Below, in pieces: positions 17,516-25,223 of a DNA stretch of 64,000 bases. The position numbers and the translations under genes are program-made. The stretch's first letter is position 1; each line of letters opens with the position of its first letter. The stretch is from contig NZ_LMNI01000010.1 of the NCBI RefSeq assembly GCF_001422925.1, positions 1,022,993-1,086,992 on the forward strand, read 5' to 3'. The notes beneath the pieces were generated by a model, which was not told the DNA's origin, ran no database searches, and saw only the letters and a list, made by a program, of their open reading frames with translations. This DNA comes from Microbacterium sp. Leaf288 (GTDB lineage Bacteria > Actinomycetota > Actinomycetes > Actinomycetales > Microbacteriaceae).

Positions 17516-18829
17516 GTGAAGTCCTCACTCAGCGCCGCAGAGGCGCGCCGCGTGGCCCTCGCCGCCCAGGGATTCGGGCGACCCCGACCGACGGCAGCCG
17601 GCACCCGGCAGCTCAACGGCGCGCTGGCACGCATGGCGACGCTGCAGATCGACTCGGTCAACGTCTTCGCGCGCTCCCACTACATGCCGCTGTTCTCGCG
17701 GGTCGGCGCCTACGACACCGCCGCGCTCGACCGTCTGCTGTTCGCACGGCGCTCCCCCTACGTCGAGTACTGGGCCCACGTCGCGGCCTTCATCCCCGCC
17801 GAAGACTGGGGTCTGTTCGATTTCCGCATGCAGGCCATGCGTGCGAAGTACGGCAGCAAGCCCGGCGGCTGGTTCGACGCGAACCGCGACATCGTCGACT
17901 GGGTGCGTGCCGAGCTCGCCGATCGCGGCCCGCTGCGCCCGGCTCAGATCGAGCACGACGCCAAACAGAGTGCGCGGGGTCCCTGGTGGGACTGGGACGT
18001 CGTCAAGCAGGCTCTCGAGCACCTGTGGATGTTCGGCGAGGTGGCGATCGCCGGCCGCCGCGGCTTCGAGCGACGGTACGGCCTCGCCGAGCAGGTGATC
18101 CCCCGCCATGTGCTCGAGGCACCGGTCCCCCGTGACGAGGCCGTGCGTGAGCTCACGCGTCGCGCGACGCGCGCCTACGGCGTCGCCACCGCCGCCGACA
18201 TCGCCGACTACTGGCGCATCGCCGACCGCAAGGCCGTCACGGCCGCCCTCGATGACCTCGTCGACGCCGGCGAGCTGTACCCGATCACCGTCGAAGGGTG
18301 GACGACCGCCGGTCGCCCGGCCAAAGCGTGGCTGCACGCCGACGCCGTGGTGCCGCGCAAGATCGATGCCGCCGCGATCCTGACCCCGTTCGACCCCGTC
18401 GTGTGGTTCCGCGACCGTGCTGAGCGGCTCTTCGACTTCGAGTACCGCATCGAGATCTACACGCCCGCGCCGCGTCGCCGGTTCGGCTACTACTCGCTGC
18501 CTGTCCTCGTCGGCGACGACATCGTCGGCCGCGTCGATCTGAAGGCCGACCGCGCCGCCTCGACATTGCTCGTGCAGTCCGCGTGGTGGGAGCACGGCAC
18601 CCCCGCCGATGCTGCGCCTCGCCTTGCCCAGGAACTCCGGCTCGCCGCGTCCTGGCAAGGACTCGAGTCCCTCTCCGTCTCCCGCTGGGGCGATGCCACC
18701 GACGACCTTGCCCGGGTCCTGCCCGAGGCGACGCGCCACGAGGCGGGTCCGGCCGAGCCGGTGCCGCTCGCCGCTGACGAGCCCGGGGCGGACACGCACG
18801 ACCTCGATGTCGAGGAGCTCGCCGGCTGA
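17516..18829 (+). CDS. YcaQ/AlkX-type winged-helix DNA glycosylase
   Basis: A 437-aa protein of the HTH_42/AlkZ superfamily. The catalytic QxD motif is present as Q44-I-D46 in LQIDSVNVFARSHYMPLFSR. Three tandem winged-helix regions follow, then the C-terminal beta barrel (LTPFDPVVWFRDRAERLFDFEYRIEIYTPAPRRRFGYYSLPVL). Characterised QxD members unhook interstrand crosslinks or remove bulky alkylpurines; QxQ members protect antibiotic producers. I therefore infer a repair role. The GTG at 17516 follows a leaderless-type hexamer. It is convergent with a paralogue 18 nt away. Confidence 0.85.
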   Translation: MKSSLSAAEARRVALAAQGFGRPRPTAAGTRQLNGALARMATLQIDSVNVFARSHYMPLFSRVGAYDTAALDRLLFARRSPYVEYWAHVAAFIPAEDWGLFDFRMQAMRAKYGSKPGGWFDANRDIVDWVRAELADRGPLRPAQIEHDAKQSARGPWWDWDVVKQALEHLWMFGEVAIAGRRGFERRYGLAEQVIPRHVLEAPVPRDEAVRELTRRATRAYGVATAADIADYWRIADRKAVTAALDDLVDAGELYPITVEGWTTAGRPAKAWLHADAVVPRKIDAAAILTPFDPVVWFRDRAERLFDFEYRIEIYTPAPRRRFGYYSLPVLVGDDIVGRVDLKADRAASTLLVQSAWWEHGTPADAAPRLAQELRLAASWQGLESLSVSRWGDATDDLARVLPEATRHEAGPAEPVPLAADEPGADTHDLDVEELAG

Positions 18830-18830
18830 T

Positions 18831-18845
18831 CCGGCGACGCGCCGG
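18831..18845. terminator. Short hairpin between convergent YcaQ paralogues
   Basis: CCGGCG / CGCCGG with a 3-nt loop fills almost the entire 18-nt gap. Confidence 0.5.
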
Positions 18846-18847
18846 TC

Positions 18848-19942
18848 TCACGCGCCCGGACCGACCACCTCGAGCCCGAGCCAGCGGGCGAGATCCTGGA
18901 TCTCGGCGTCCACCGACTCCCTGACCTCATCGGTGAAGGGCTCGTCCTCATGCACGGCATGCACGCGGAGCAGGCCCGCCTTGCGGTCGGCTTTGGCGTC
19001 GAGCTTTCCGACGAAACGGTCGCCGTGAAGGATCGGCAGAGCGAAGTAGCCCCACCGCCTCTTCGCCGCCGGCTTGTACATCTCCAGCAGGTACTCGTAC
19101 CCGAAGAGCTCCTCGAGCCGGCGCCGATCGAACACGAGGCGGTCGAACGGCGACAGCAGCGCGGTGCGCCCCGCGAAGCCGTCGGCGGCCTCCAGGGCGT
19201 CGGCGTCGACGCGCCAGACGCCGTCGACCCCGTCGACGACGGCTTGTTCGCCGATCTCGCCGACGTCGATCGGTTCGAACGGCTGGGCGATGCCCTTCCT
19301 CCGCGCGATCCCGAGCGACGCGAGTCGGCGCTCCGCACGCTCGCGGCCGGCGTCCTCGTCGGTCAGGTGCGGCACATCTCGCGGGTACACGCGGTCGGCG
19401 ACATCGAACAGGCGGCCACCGGCATCCCGCGACGACACGGCCACATCGCCGCACAGCACGAGCATCTCGAGGAGCTGCATCGAGTTGCGGTTGTTCGTCC
19501 AGCCCGACGAACGCCACGACACCTGCGCGGCATCGGGGATGTCGGCCGCCCGCAGCGGACCCTCGGCACGGAGCCGCGCGAGGACCTCCCGCCGGAACAC
19601 GTCGTTCGCCGCGAGCCACTCTCGCGCCTGCGCGGATTCGGGTCGACGCTGCATCTCAGGGATGAGCAGTGCGAGGTCGGTCATGGCGCGGTAGAACCCG
19701 CCCCATTCGAACACCGCGCGGTCCTCTTCGAACAGGCGCGTCAAATCGGCCGGCTGATATGGCCACCCGAGCCGGCTCCACAGGATGAGGTCGGCACTGG
19801 GCGCGATCGCCGCGGTCGGCTCGATGTTCACCACCGTGAGCGCGTCGATGGTCTCGACGATGCCGGCCGGCCTCTCAGCCGTCAGCAGCTGCCCCCGCAA
19901 CGCGACGCGCCGCGCCTGCGCGCGGCTCAGCCGATGGACCAT
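18848..19942 (-). CDS. YcaQ-type winged-helix paralogue with altered catalytic motif
   Basis: A 364-aa member of the same superfamily as the convergent neighbour, with matching landmarks: HRLSRAQARRVALRGQ at the start, LILWSRLGWPY, and a C-terminal LLSPFDRLVFDRRRLEELFGYEYLLEMY followed by RRWGYFALPIL. At the catalytic position it reads N39-I-E41 (VVNIEPTAAI) instead of QxD or QxQ. It may have a different activity or be a non-catalytic binder. The ATG at 19942 follows TAGCGT by 7 nt. The two genes are diverged paralogues, not a recent duplication. Confidence 0.82.
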   Translation of the reverse strand: MVHRLSRAQARRVALRGQLLTAERPAGIVETIDALTVVNIEPTAAIAPSADLILWSRLGWPYQPADLTRLFEEDRAVFEWGGFYRAMTDLALLIPEMQRRPESAQAREWLAANDVFRREVLARLRAEGPLRAADIPDAAQVSWRSSGWTNNRNSMQLLEMLVLCGDVAVSSRDAGGRLFDVADRVYPRDVPHLTDEDAGRERAERRLASLGIARRKGIAQPFEPIDVGEIGEQAVVDGVDGVWRVDADALEAADGFAGRTALLSPFDRLVFDRRRLEELFGYEYLLEMYKPAAKRRWGYFALPILHGDRFVGKLDAKADRKAGLLRVHAVHEDEPFTDEVRESVDAEIQDLARWLGLEVVGPGA

Positions 19943-19949
19943 GGCCCCG

Positions 19950-19955
19950 ACGCTA
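19950..19955 (-). promoter_or_regulatory. -10 element of the second YcaQ-type gene
   Basis: TAGCGT, 7 nt before the ATG at 19942. Confidence 0.55.
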
Positions 19956-20061
19956 CCGCCGGCCTCCGACGTGCGTCACGGGGTTCCGGCTCGCTTCGCT
20001 CGCTCAACCTGCACCAGGCTCGCATCAACGCTCGCCGGCGCTCGCTGGGACCCGAGCCGCG

Positions 20062-20628
20062 TCAGAACTGGACGCGCGGGGGCTCCGAGATCGCGGCACC
20101 GTCGATCACTTCGAAGAACTCGCGCTCGTGGAAGCCCAGATTGCGTGCGAACAGGTTGTTCGGGAACACCTTGATCTTCGTGTTGAGCTCGCGGACCCCG
20201 CCGTTGTAGAACCGGCGTGACGCCTGGATCTTGTCTTCCGTGTCGACGATCGACTGCTGCAGCTGCAGGAAGTTCTGACTCGCCTGCAGCTGCGGATACG
20301 CCTCGGCCACGGCGAACAGGGACTTCAGCGCCTGCTGGAGGTGTCCCTCCGCGACGCCCGCCTCAGCCGGCCCTGACGCCGACAGCGTCTCGGCGCGGGC
20401 CCGCGTCACGTTCTCGAACACCGCCTTCTCATGAGCGGCGTAGCCCTTCACCGCCTCGATGAGGTTCGGCAGCAGATCCGCGCGGCGCTTGAGCTGCACC
20501 GTGATGTCGCTCCACGCCTCGTCCACCCGCACATTCAGCTGGACGAGCGAGTTGTACGTCGCCCAGAGATAGATGCCGACGATGACGACGAGCGCCACCA
20601 CGATGAGGACTGGAATCAGCCATTCCAT
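20062..20628 (-). CDS. LemA family protein
   Basis: A 188-aa protein with an N-terminal membrane anchor (residues 4-24, LIPVLIVVALVVIVGIYLW). A helical LemA domain follows (YNSLVQLNVRVDEAWSDITVQLKRRADLLPNLIEAVKGYAAHE, then SQNFLQLQQSIVDTEDKIQASRRFYNGGVRELN and FPNNLFA). The family is widespread and of unclear biochemical role. GGAG precedes the ATG, and a TAGGAT hexamer about 25 nt further up is a likely -10. It is not linked to the TPM or HtpX genes that accompany LemA in some genomes. Confidence 0.92.
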   Translation of the reverse strand: MEWLIPVLIVVALVVIVGIYLWATYNSLVQLNVRVDEAWSDITVQLKRRADLLPNLIEAVKGYAAHEKAVFENVTRARAETLSASGPAEAGVAEGHLQQALKSLFAVAEAYPQLQASQNFLQLQQSIVDTEDKIQASRRFYNGGVRELNTKIKVFPNNLFARNLGFHEREFFEVIDGAAISEPPRVQF

Positions 20629-20670
20629 TTGCCGATGCTCCGTTCGGTAGTGCCCTCATCCTACCGACGC

Positions 20671-20692
20671 AAAACCCCCTCGCATGTGGGGT
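20671..20692 (-). terminator. Intrinsic terminator of the lactone oxidase gene
   Basis: On the minus strand, an ACCCC / GGGGT stem (complement of 20688-20692 and 20674-20678) is followed by a short run of T, 20 nt after the stop. It is one of the few hairpins here with a T tract. Confidence 0.65.
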
Positions 20693-20711
20693 ATTCCCCG
20701 ACTCTCAGCCG

Positions 20712-22025
20712 TTACCCACCGAGTACGCGATCGAGGTACGGGTTGCGGAACAGCCGCTCTGGGTCGAGACGGTCGCGCAGGGCGACGAAGTCGTCGAATC
20801 GGGGGTAGCGCGACCGCAGGGCGTCGGCGCCGAGGGTGTGCATCTTGCCCCAGTGCGGCCGACCGTCGAAACCGAGCATGATCTCCTCGACTGCCTCGAA
20901 GTACTCGGTCGGGTCCTCGCGCCAGTAGCGGTGTACCGCGATATACCCGGAGTCGCGGCCGTGAGCCGTCGACAGCCAGCGGTCGTCGGCCGCCGCGACC
21001 CGCACCTCGATGGGGAACCCGATCCGCCAGCCGCGGTCATCGATGAGTGCGCGCACCGCCTCGAACGCGGAGCGCAGGTTCTCGACCGGCACCGCGTACT
21101 CCATCTCGCGAAACCGCACCGACCGGTTCGTCGCGAAGACGCGGGCCGAGGCATCCGTGAACTCCCGATTCCCCCAGATCTTGGCCGACAGCCGGTTGAT
21201 CGGCGGCACGAGCGCCGGCATCGCCGCGCCGGCCGCGCACGCGACCTGATGGACACCCGTGCCGACGAGGGTGTCGTCGATCCACTTGCCCACCGGGGGA
21301 AGAGGATGCCGTGGCGCGCTCTCGGGGAGCCGCGTGTTGGTCTTGGTCATCGCGCGGTCGGTGTGCGGGAACCAGTAGAACTCGAAGTGGTCGGCCGCCG
21401 CCGCGCGCTCGTCGAGGGCGCCGAGGACCTCGTGGAGGCCTTCGGACTGCTCGACCGCGTGCAGCACGAAAGCGGGCACGCATTGGATCGTGACCTCGAC
21501 GAGGATGCCGAGGGCACCGAGGCCGAGGGCCACTGCCGGCACGAGCTCGGGGTTCTCGTCCTCGCTCACGGTGAACAGTTCGCCGGAGGCGGTCACGAGG
21601 GTGGCGCCGACGACCTGGCCCGCGATGCCGGTGAAGCGCTCCCCGGTGCCGTGGGTGCCGGTCGAGATCGCCCCCGCGATCGACTGGCGGTCGATGTCGC
21701 CGAGATTCTCCATCGCGAGGCCGAACGGCGCGAGGAGCGACGGGACCTCGTGCAGGCGCGTGCCCGCCAGAAGCGTCACCCGGGCACGGTCGACGTCGAC
21801 CGAGACGAGCCCGCTGAGATCGCGGAGCTCGAGGAGCGCGCCGGGGGCCACCGCGATGCCGGTGAAGCTGTGGCCGGCGCCGACGGCCTTGATCGGCATG
21901 CGCTGCGCCGCCGCCGCGACGACGGCGCGCTGCACCGCCGCAACGGTGCGGGGGAACTCCACGCGCTGCGGCCGCACCGACTCCGTGCGGCCCCAGTTGC
22001 GCCACACCCCTCCGGGACGGGTCAC
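20712..22025 (-). CDS. FAD-binding D-arabinono-1,4-lactone oxidase-type protein
   Basis: A 437-aa VAO-fold oxidoreductase. The N-terminal FAD-binding domain (about residues 15-180) has IKAVGAGHSFTGIAV, GTRLHEV and SIAGAISTGTHGTG. The C-terminal ALO domain (about 190-435) includes FYWFPHTDRA, FPIEVRVAAADDRWLS and the HWGKMHTL motif that marks aldono-lactone oxidases. The pattern resembles sugar-1,4-lactone or alditol oxidases; the substrate is not predictable. The GTG at 22025 overlaps the upstream stop (GTGA), so it is co-translated with the racemase-fold enzyme, which suggests a shared pathway. Confidence 0.85.
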   Translation of the reverse strand: MTRPGGVWRNWGRTESVRPQRVEFPRTVAAVQRAVVAAAAQRMPIKAVGAGHSFTGIAVAPGALLELRDLSGLVSVDVDRARVTLLAGTRLHEVPSLLAPFGLAMENLGDIDRQSIAGAISTGTHGTGERFTGIAGQVVGATLVTASGELFTVSEDENPELVPAVALGLGALGILVEVTIQCVPAFVLHAVEQSEGLHEVLGALDERAAAADHFEFYWFPHTDRAMTKTNTRLPESAPRHPLPPVGKWIDDTLVGTGVHQVACAAGAAMPALVPPINRLSAKIWGNREFTDASARVFATNRSVRFREMEYAVPVENLRSAFEAVRALIDDRGWRIGFPIEVRVAAADDRWLSTAHGRDSGYIAVHRYWREDPTEYFEAVEEIMLGFDGRPHWGKMHTLGADALRSRYPRFDDFVALRDRLDPERLFRNPYLDRVLGG

Positions 22026-23251
22026 AGGAACGCCTTACCCTCGCCGCGGTAGGTCGCCACCTCCCCCACCCTGGTGTCGCCGTCGACGAGGTGGTAGCGA
22101 TCCACGCGCTCCGCGAGCTCGCCGCTCTTGGAATGACGGAACCAGACACGGTCGCCCACCCGCAGATCGCGCGCCGCGTCGCCCCGCAGCGGAGTCTGCA
22201 CTTCGCCGGCGCCCTCGCGGGGCGCCATGCGCAGGCCGCCGGGCCACACCGCCCGGGGCTGACGCGACTCGAGTGCCGGTCCGGAGGCGATCCATCCGCC
22301 CCCGAGCACGGTCGCGACGTCGGGGGCGGGCTTGCGCACCACCTCGAGCGCGAACGCCGCGGCCGGCGCGGGATCGAATGCGCGATAGCCGTCGAACAGG
22401 TGGCCGGCGAGCAGGCCGCTGCCGGCGGTGACCTCGGTGACGGCCTGATCGGATGCCGTGAGCTCGAGGGATCCGGTCCCGCCTCCGTTGACGAACTCGA
22501 GCGGGGCGATGTCGCGCAGCGACGCGACGATGGCCCCGCGACGATCGAGGAGCTCGGCGGCCGAGCGGCGCTGCATCCAGCGGATCACGGCGTCGCCGGA
22601 TCCGGTGGCATCGCCCTGACCGGCGATCTGCGCCTCGTACATCATGAGACCCACGAGGCGGAATCCGGGCCGGGCCGCGATCGAGCGAGCGAGCGCGGCC
22701 ACCTCCGCCGCCTCGTGCACGGGCGAGCGGAGCACGCCGATGTGCCCGAGGGCCGGCGCGCGCCAGGAGGCGTCGGCGTCGATCGCCACGCGGATCTCGG
22801 GTCGCGCGCCGGGCGCGGCGACGGCGTCGACGAGGTCGAGCTGCGCGAGGTCGTCGACCATCAGTGTGATGCGCGACGCCGCGGTCTCGTCGGCGGCCAG
22901 TGCGGCGATCGCGGCACGGTCGGCCGTCGGGTAGCCGAGCACGATGTCGTCCATCGTCTCGGCCAGCCACAGCGCCTCGGGAAGGGTGAACGCGAGGATG
23001 CCCTGGTAGCCGGGCAGGGCCAGGACGGCGTCCAGCACCTCGCGCACGCGGACCGACTTGCTGGCGACGCGGATCGGCACACCGCCGGCCCGCACCACGA
23101 GGTCGAGCGCGTTGTACCGCAGCGCCCCGGAGTTGATGGCGGCCACGGGGCCGCTCACGTCCGCCACGGCATGGCTCATGGCGTCCCAGTAGGACGCGGG
23201 GTGGTCCCACGGCTTCGTCGCCGTGGGCGTGGACAGAAGATCGAGACTCAT
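22022..23251 (-). CDS. Alanine racemase-fold amino acid deaminase/aldolase
   Basis: A 409-aa fold-type III PLP protein of the D-threonine aldolase/D-serine dehydratase group. The cofactor lysine is in PIRVASKSVRVREVL. Barrel strands follow (GILAFTLPEALWLAETM, LMVDDLAQLDLV, IRVAIDADASWRAPA, LVGLMMYEAQIAG, LEFVNGGGTGSLE), with a C-terminal beta domain ending in GDRVWFRHSKSGELAERVDRYHLVDG. Reaction and substrate are inferred only at family level. Purine-rich GAAGCGAG precedes the ATG. It is the first gene of a two-gene operon with the lactone oxidase. Confidence 0.82.
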   Translation of the reverse strand: MSLDLLSTPTATKPWDHPASYWDAMSHAVADVSGPVAAINSGALRYNALDLVVRAGGVPIRVASKSVRVREVLDAVLALPGYQGILAFTLPEALWLAETMDDIVLGYPTADRAAIAALAADETAASRITLMVDDLAQLDLVDAVAAPGARPEIRVAIDADASWRAPALGHIGVLRSPVHEAAEVAALARSIAARPGFRLVGLMMYEAQIAGQGDATGSGDAVIRWMQRRSAAELLDRRGAIVASLRDIAPLEFVNGGGTGSLELTASDQAVTEVTAGSGLLAGHLFDGYRAFDPAPAAAFALEVVRKPAPDVATVLGGGWIASGPALESRQPRAVWPGGLRMAPREGAGEVQTPLRGDAARDLRVGDRVWFRHSKSGELAERVDRYHLVDGDTRVGEVATYRGEGKAFL

Positions 23252-23362
23252 ACGGCTCGCTTCGGGTGCGTGCGCATCGCCCCAGCCTAGAGCGCTGGGA
23301 GCGGTTCCGATGACCGGCTGTGGAAGCCCGTCTGCGCCGCTCGCGCCACGGCGATCCGGAGG

Positions 23363-23527
23363 TCAGTCCTTCGCCCTCGCGGCGCGCTCCTGCTCGACCT
23401 CGTCCTCGGCACCGTACACCGCGATCGGCGGGGCACCCAGGAACAGCGCCGTGATCTTCCACCACCAGCCGCTCTTCGGCGTGCTCTGCGCGGCGTCGCC
23501 CTGCCGGTCCGTGCTGTGCTCGTTCAT
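23363..23527 (-). CDS. Small 54-aa protein, unrecognised
   Basis: Begins MNEHSTDRQGDAAQSTPKSG, then a Trp-rich, partly hydrophobic stretch (WWWKITALFLGAPPIAVYG), then a charged helix (EDEVEQERAARAKD). AAAGGG sits 7 nt before the ATG and a TAACCT hexamer (complement of 23556-23561) lies about 30 nt upstream. Both signals and the codon bias support a real gene. It resembles small Microbacteriaceae proteins but I cannot name a family. It lies between the racemase-fold gene and tRNA-Leu. Confidence 0.65.
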   Translation of the reverse strand: MNEHSTDRQGDAAQSTPKSGWWWKITALFLGAPPIAVYGAEDEVEQERAARAKD

Positions 23528-23597
23528 GCCGGTACCCTTTCGCCGGTTTTGCCCAGGTTAGCGAGCCTTCTCGGCGAACGCGAGGGTCTGGCGGGAG

Positions 23598-23670
23598 TAC
23601 CCCCGGTGGGATTCGAACCCACACTTGGGCGAGTTTAAGTCGCCTGCCTCTGCCGTTGGGCTACGGGGGC
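23598..23670 (-). tRNA. tRNA-Leu (anticodon UAA)
   Basis: A 73-nt cloverleaf on the minus strand: acceptor GCCCCCG / CGGGGGU with a G1-U72 wobble and A73; anticodon stem GGCGA / UCGCC around CUUAAAC; T arm GUGGG-UUCGAAU-CCCAC. The anticodon UAA reads UUA. The variable loop is only about five nucleotides, unlike the long variable arm usual for bacterial tRNA-Leu. CCA is not encoded. Confidence 0.85.
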
Positions 23671-23695
23671 GGGTCACGTGCCGCCGGGAACGCGA

Positions 23696-23733
23696 ATGCC
23701 GCAGGCTCATCTTCTCAGACGAGCCTGCGGCAT
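23696..23733 (-). terminator. Terminator of the NADH dehydrogenase gene
   Basis: Perfect 13-bp stem ATGCCGCAGGCTC / GAGCCTGCGGCAT with a 12-nt loop, 13 nt after the stop and just before the tRNA. Confidence 0.75.
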
Positions 23734-23746
23734 CCGGCGTTCGACG

Positions 23747-25201
23747 TCAGTTCGCGGCGACCTTCTCGGCGTCGGCCGCGGCCTTCGCCGGAGCCTTGCG
23801 CGCCGGCGCCTTCTTGGCCGGCGCGGCTGCCGGAGCAGCCTTCTCGGCGGGCGCCTCGACCGGCTGCGGCGGCCGCGGGCGCGCGGCGAACTCTTCGAAG
23901 ACGTAGCGCGGGTTCTGGACGGTCGACAGGTTCACCATGTCGCGGCCGAGCCAGAAGTTGTTCCACCAGCCCCACAGCACACGCCACTTGCGCTCCCACG
24001 AGGGCATCGCCAGGCCGTGGTAACCGCGGTGGGCGAGCCACGCGATCCAGCCCTTGAGCGCGATGTTGCCGGACTGGAACACACCGACCCAGAGGCCCAG
24101 GCCCGCGACGGCACCCAGGTTCTTGTGGATGTACTGACGGGGCACCTCGCCGCGCAGCACGGCGACGAGGTTCTTCGCGAGGAGCTTCGCCTGACGCACG
24201 GCGTGCTGGGCGTTGGGCACGCAGTAGCCGCCCACGCCGCCACCGGTGAGGTCGGGCACGGCCGAGACGTCGCCGGCGGCCCAGGCGCCCTCGACGACCT
24301 CGTCCTCGGTGCCGACACGGAGGTCGGCACGGGTGCGGATGCGACCGCGCTCCTCGACGGGCAGGTCGCCGCCGCGCACCACGGTCGGGTTCGCCATGAC
24401 GCCGGCGGTCCAGATGATGAGGTCGCTCGGGATGGTCTCACCGGTGGACAGCTCGATGTTGCCGCCGACGGCGCCGGTCACCTGCGTGTCGAGGTGCACC
24501 GAGGCGCCGCGCTTCGCGAGGTTCTTGAGCACCCATTCGCTCGTCTTCAGCGACACCTCGGGCATGATGCGCCCCATGGCCTCGATGAGGTGGAAGTGCG
24601 TGTCGTCGAAGGTGAGCTGGGGGTAGCTCTTGACCAGGGAGGAGGCGAGCGAGCGGAGCTCGGCGAACACCTCGATGCCGGCGAAGCCGCCGCCGACCAC
24701 GACGACCGTCAGCAGACGGTCGCGCTCAGGCCCGGCAGGCAGGGTCGACGCCTTGTCGAAGTTCGACATCAGCTTGTCGCGGATCGCGACGGCCTCTTCG
24801 ATCGTCTTCAGGCCGATCGCGTTGTCGGCGATGCCGGGGATCGGGAAGGTGCGCGAGACGGCGCCCGCGGTGACGACGATCTGGTCGTACTCGAGCTCGT
24901 AGGGGTCGCCCGCGATCGGAGTGATCGTGGCGACCTTGTTCGCGTGGTTGATCCCGGTCACCTTGGCGGCCACGACGTTCGTCTTCTTGAGGTGACGGCG
25001 CAGCGCGACGACCGAGTGGCGGGCCTCGATCGAGCCGGCGGCGACCTCGGGGAGGAACGGCTGGTACGTCATGTAGGGCAGCGGGTCGACGATGGTCACG
25101 TCCGCTTCACCCTTGCGCAGATGCTTCTCGAGCTTCCAGGCCGTGTAGAAGCCTGCGTATCCGCCACCGACGATGAGGATCTTGGGCACGGTGTTGGTCA
25201 C
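23747..25201 (-). CDS. ndh: Type II NADH:quinone oxidoreductase
   Basis: A 484-aa single-subunit, non-proton-pumping NADH dehydrogenase of the membrane respiratory chain. It has two dinucleotide folds: FAD site ILIVGGGYAGFYTAWKL at the N-terminus and NADH site LTVVVVGGGFAGIEVFAEL near residue 175. It also has the WAAGDVSAVPD flavin motif and a C-terminal amphipathic membrane-binding region (GWIAWLAHRGYHGLAMPSW, WGWWNNFWLG). The last 35 residues are Ala/Lys/Pro-rich and probably disordered. The GTG at 25201 follows AGGAGG by 12 nt, a little far; the palindrome GGAGTACTCC (25206-25215) lies between and could be an operator. Confidence 0.92.
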   Translation of the reverse strand: MTNTVPKILIVGGGYAGFYTAWKLEKHLRKGEADVTIVDPLPYMTYQPFLPEVAAGSIEARHSVVALRRHLKKTNVVAAKVTGINHANKVATITPIAGDPYELEYDQIVVTAGAVSRTFPIPGIADNAIGLKTIEEAVAIRDKLMSNFDKASTLPAGPERDRLLTVVVVGGGFAGIEVFAELRSLASSLVKSYPQLTFDDTHFHLIEAMGRIMPEVSLKTSEWVLKNLAKRGASVHLDTQVTGAVGGNIELSTGETIPSDLIIWTAGVMANPTVVRGGDLPVEERGRIRTRADLRVGTEDEVVEGAWAAGDVSAVPDLTGGGVGGYCVPNAQHAVRQAKLLAKNLVAVLRGEVPRQYIHKNLGAVAGLGLWVGVFQSGNIALKGWIAWLAHRGYHGLAMPSWERKWRVLWGWWNNFWLGRDMVNLSTVQNPRYVFEEFAARPRPPQPVEAPAEKAAPAAAPAKKAPARKAPAKAAADAEKVAAN

Positions 25202-25223
25202 GGTTTGGAGTACTCCTCCTGTG

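Noticed and set aside
23598..23670. tRNA as an ochre suppressor.
   Set aside because: Anticodon UAA reads UUA (Leu), not the stop UAA; suppression would need UUA as the anticodon.
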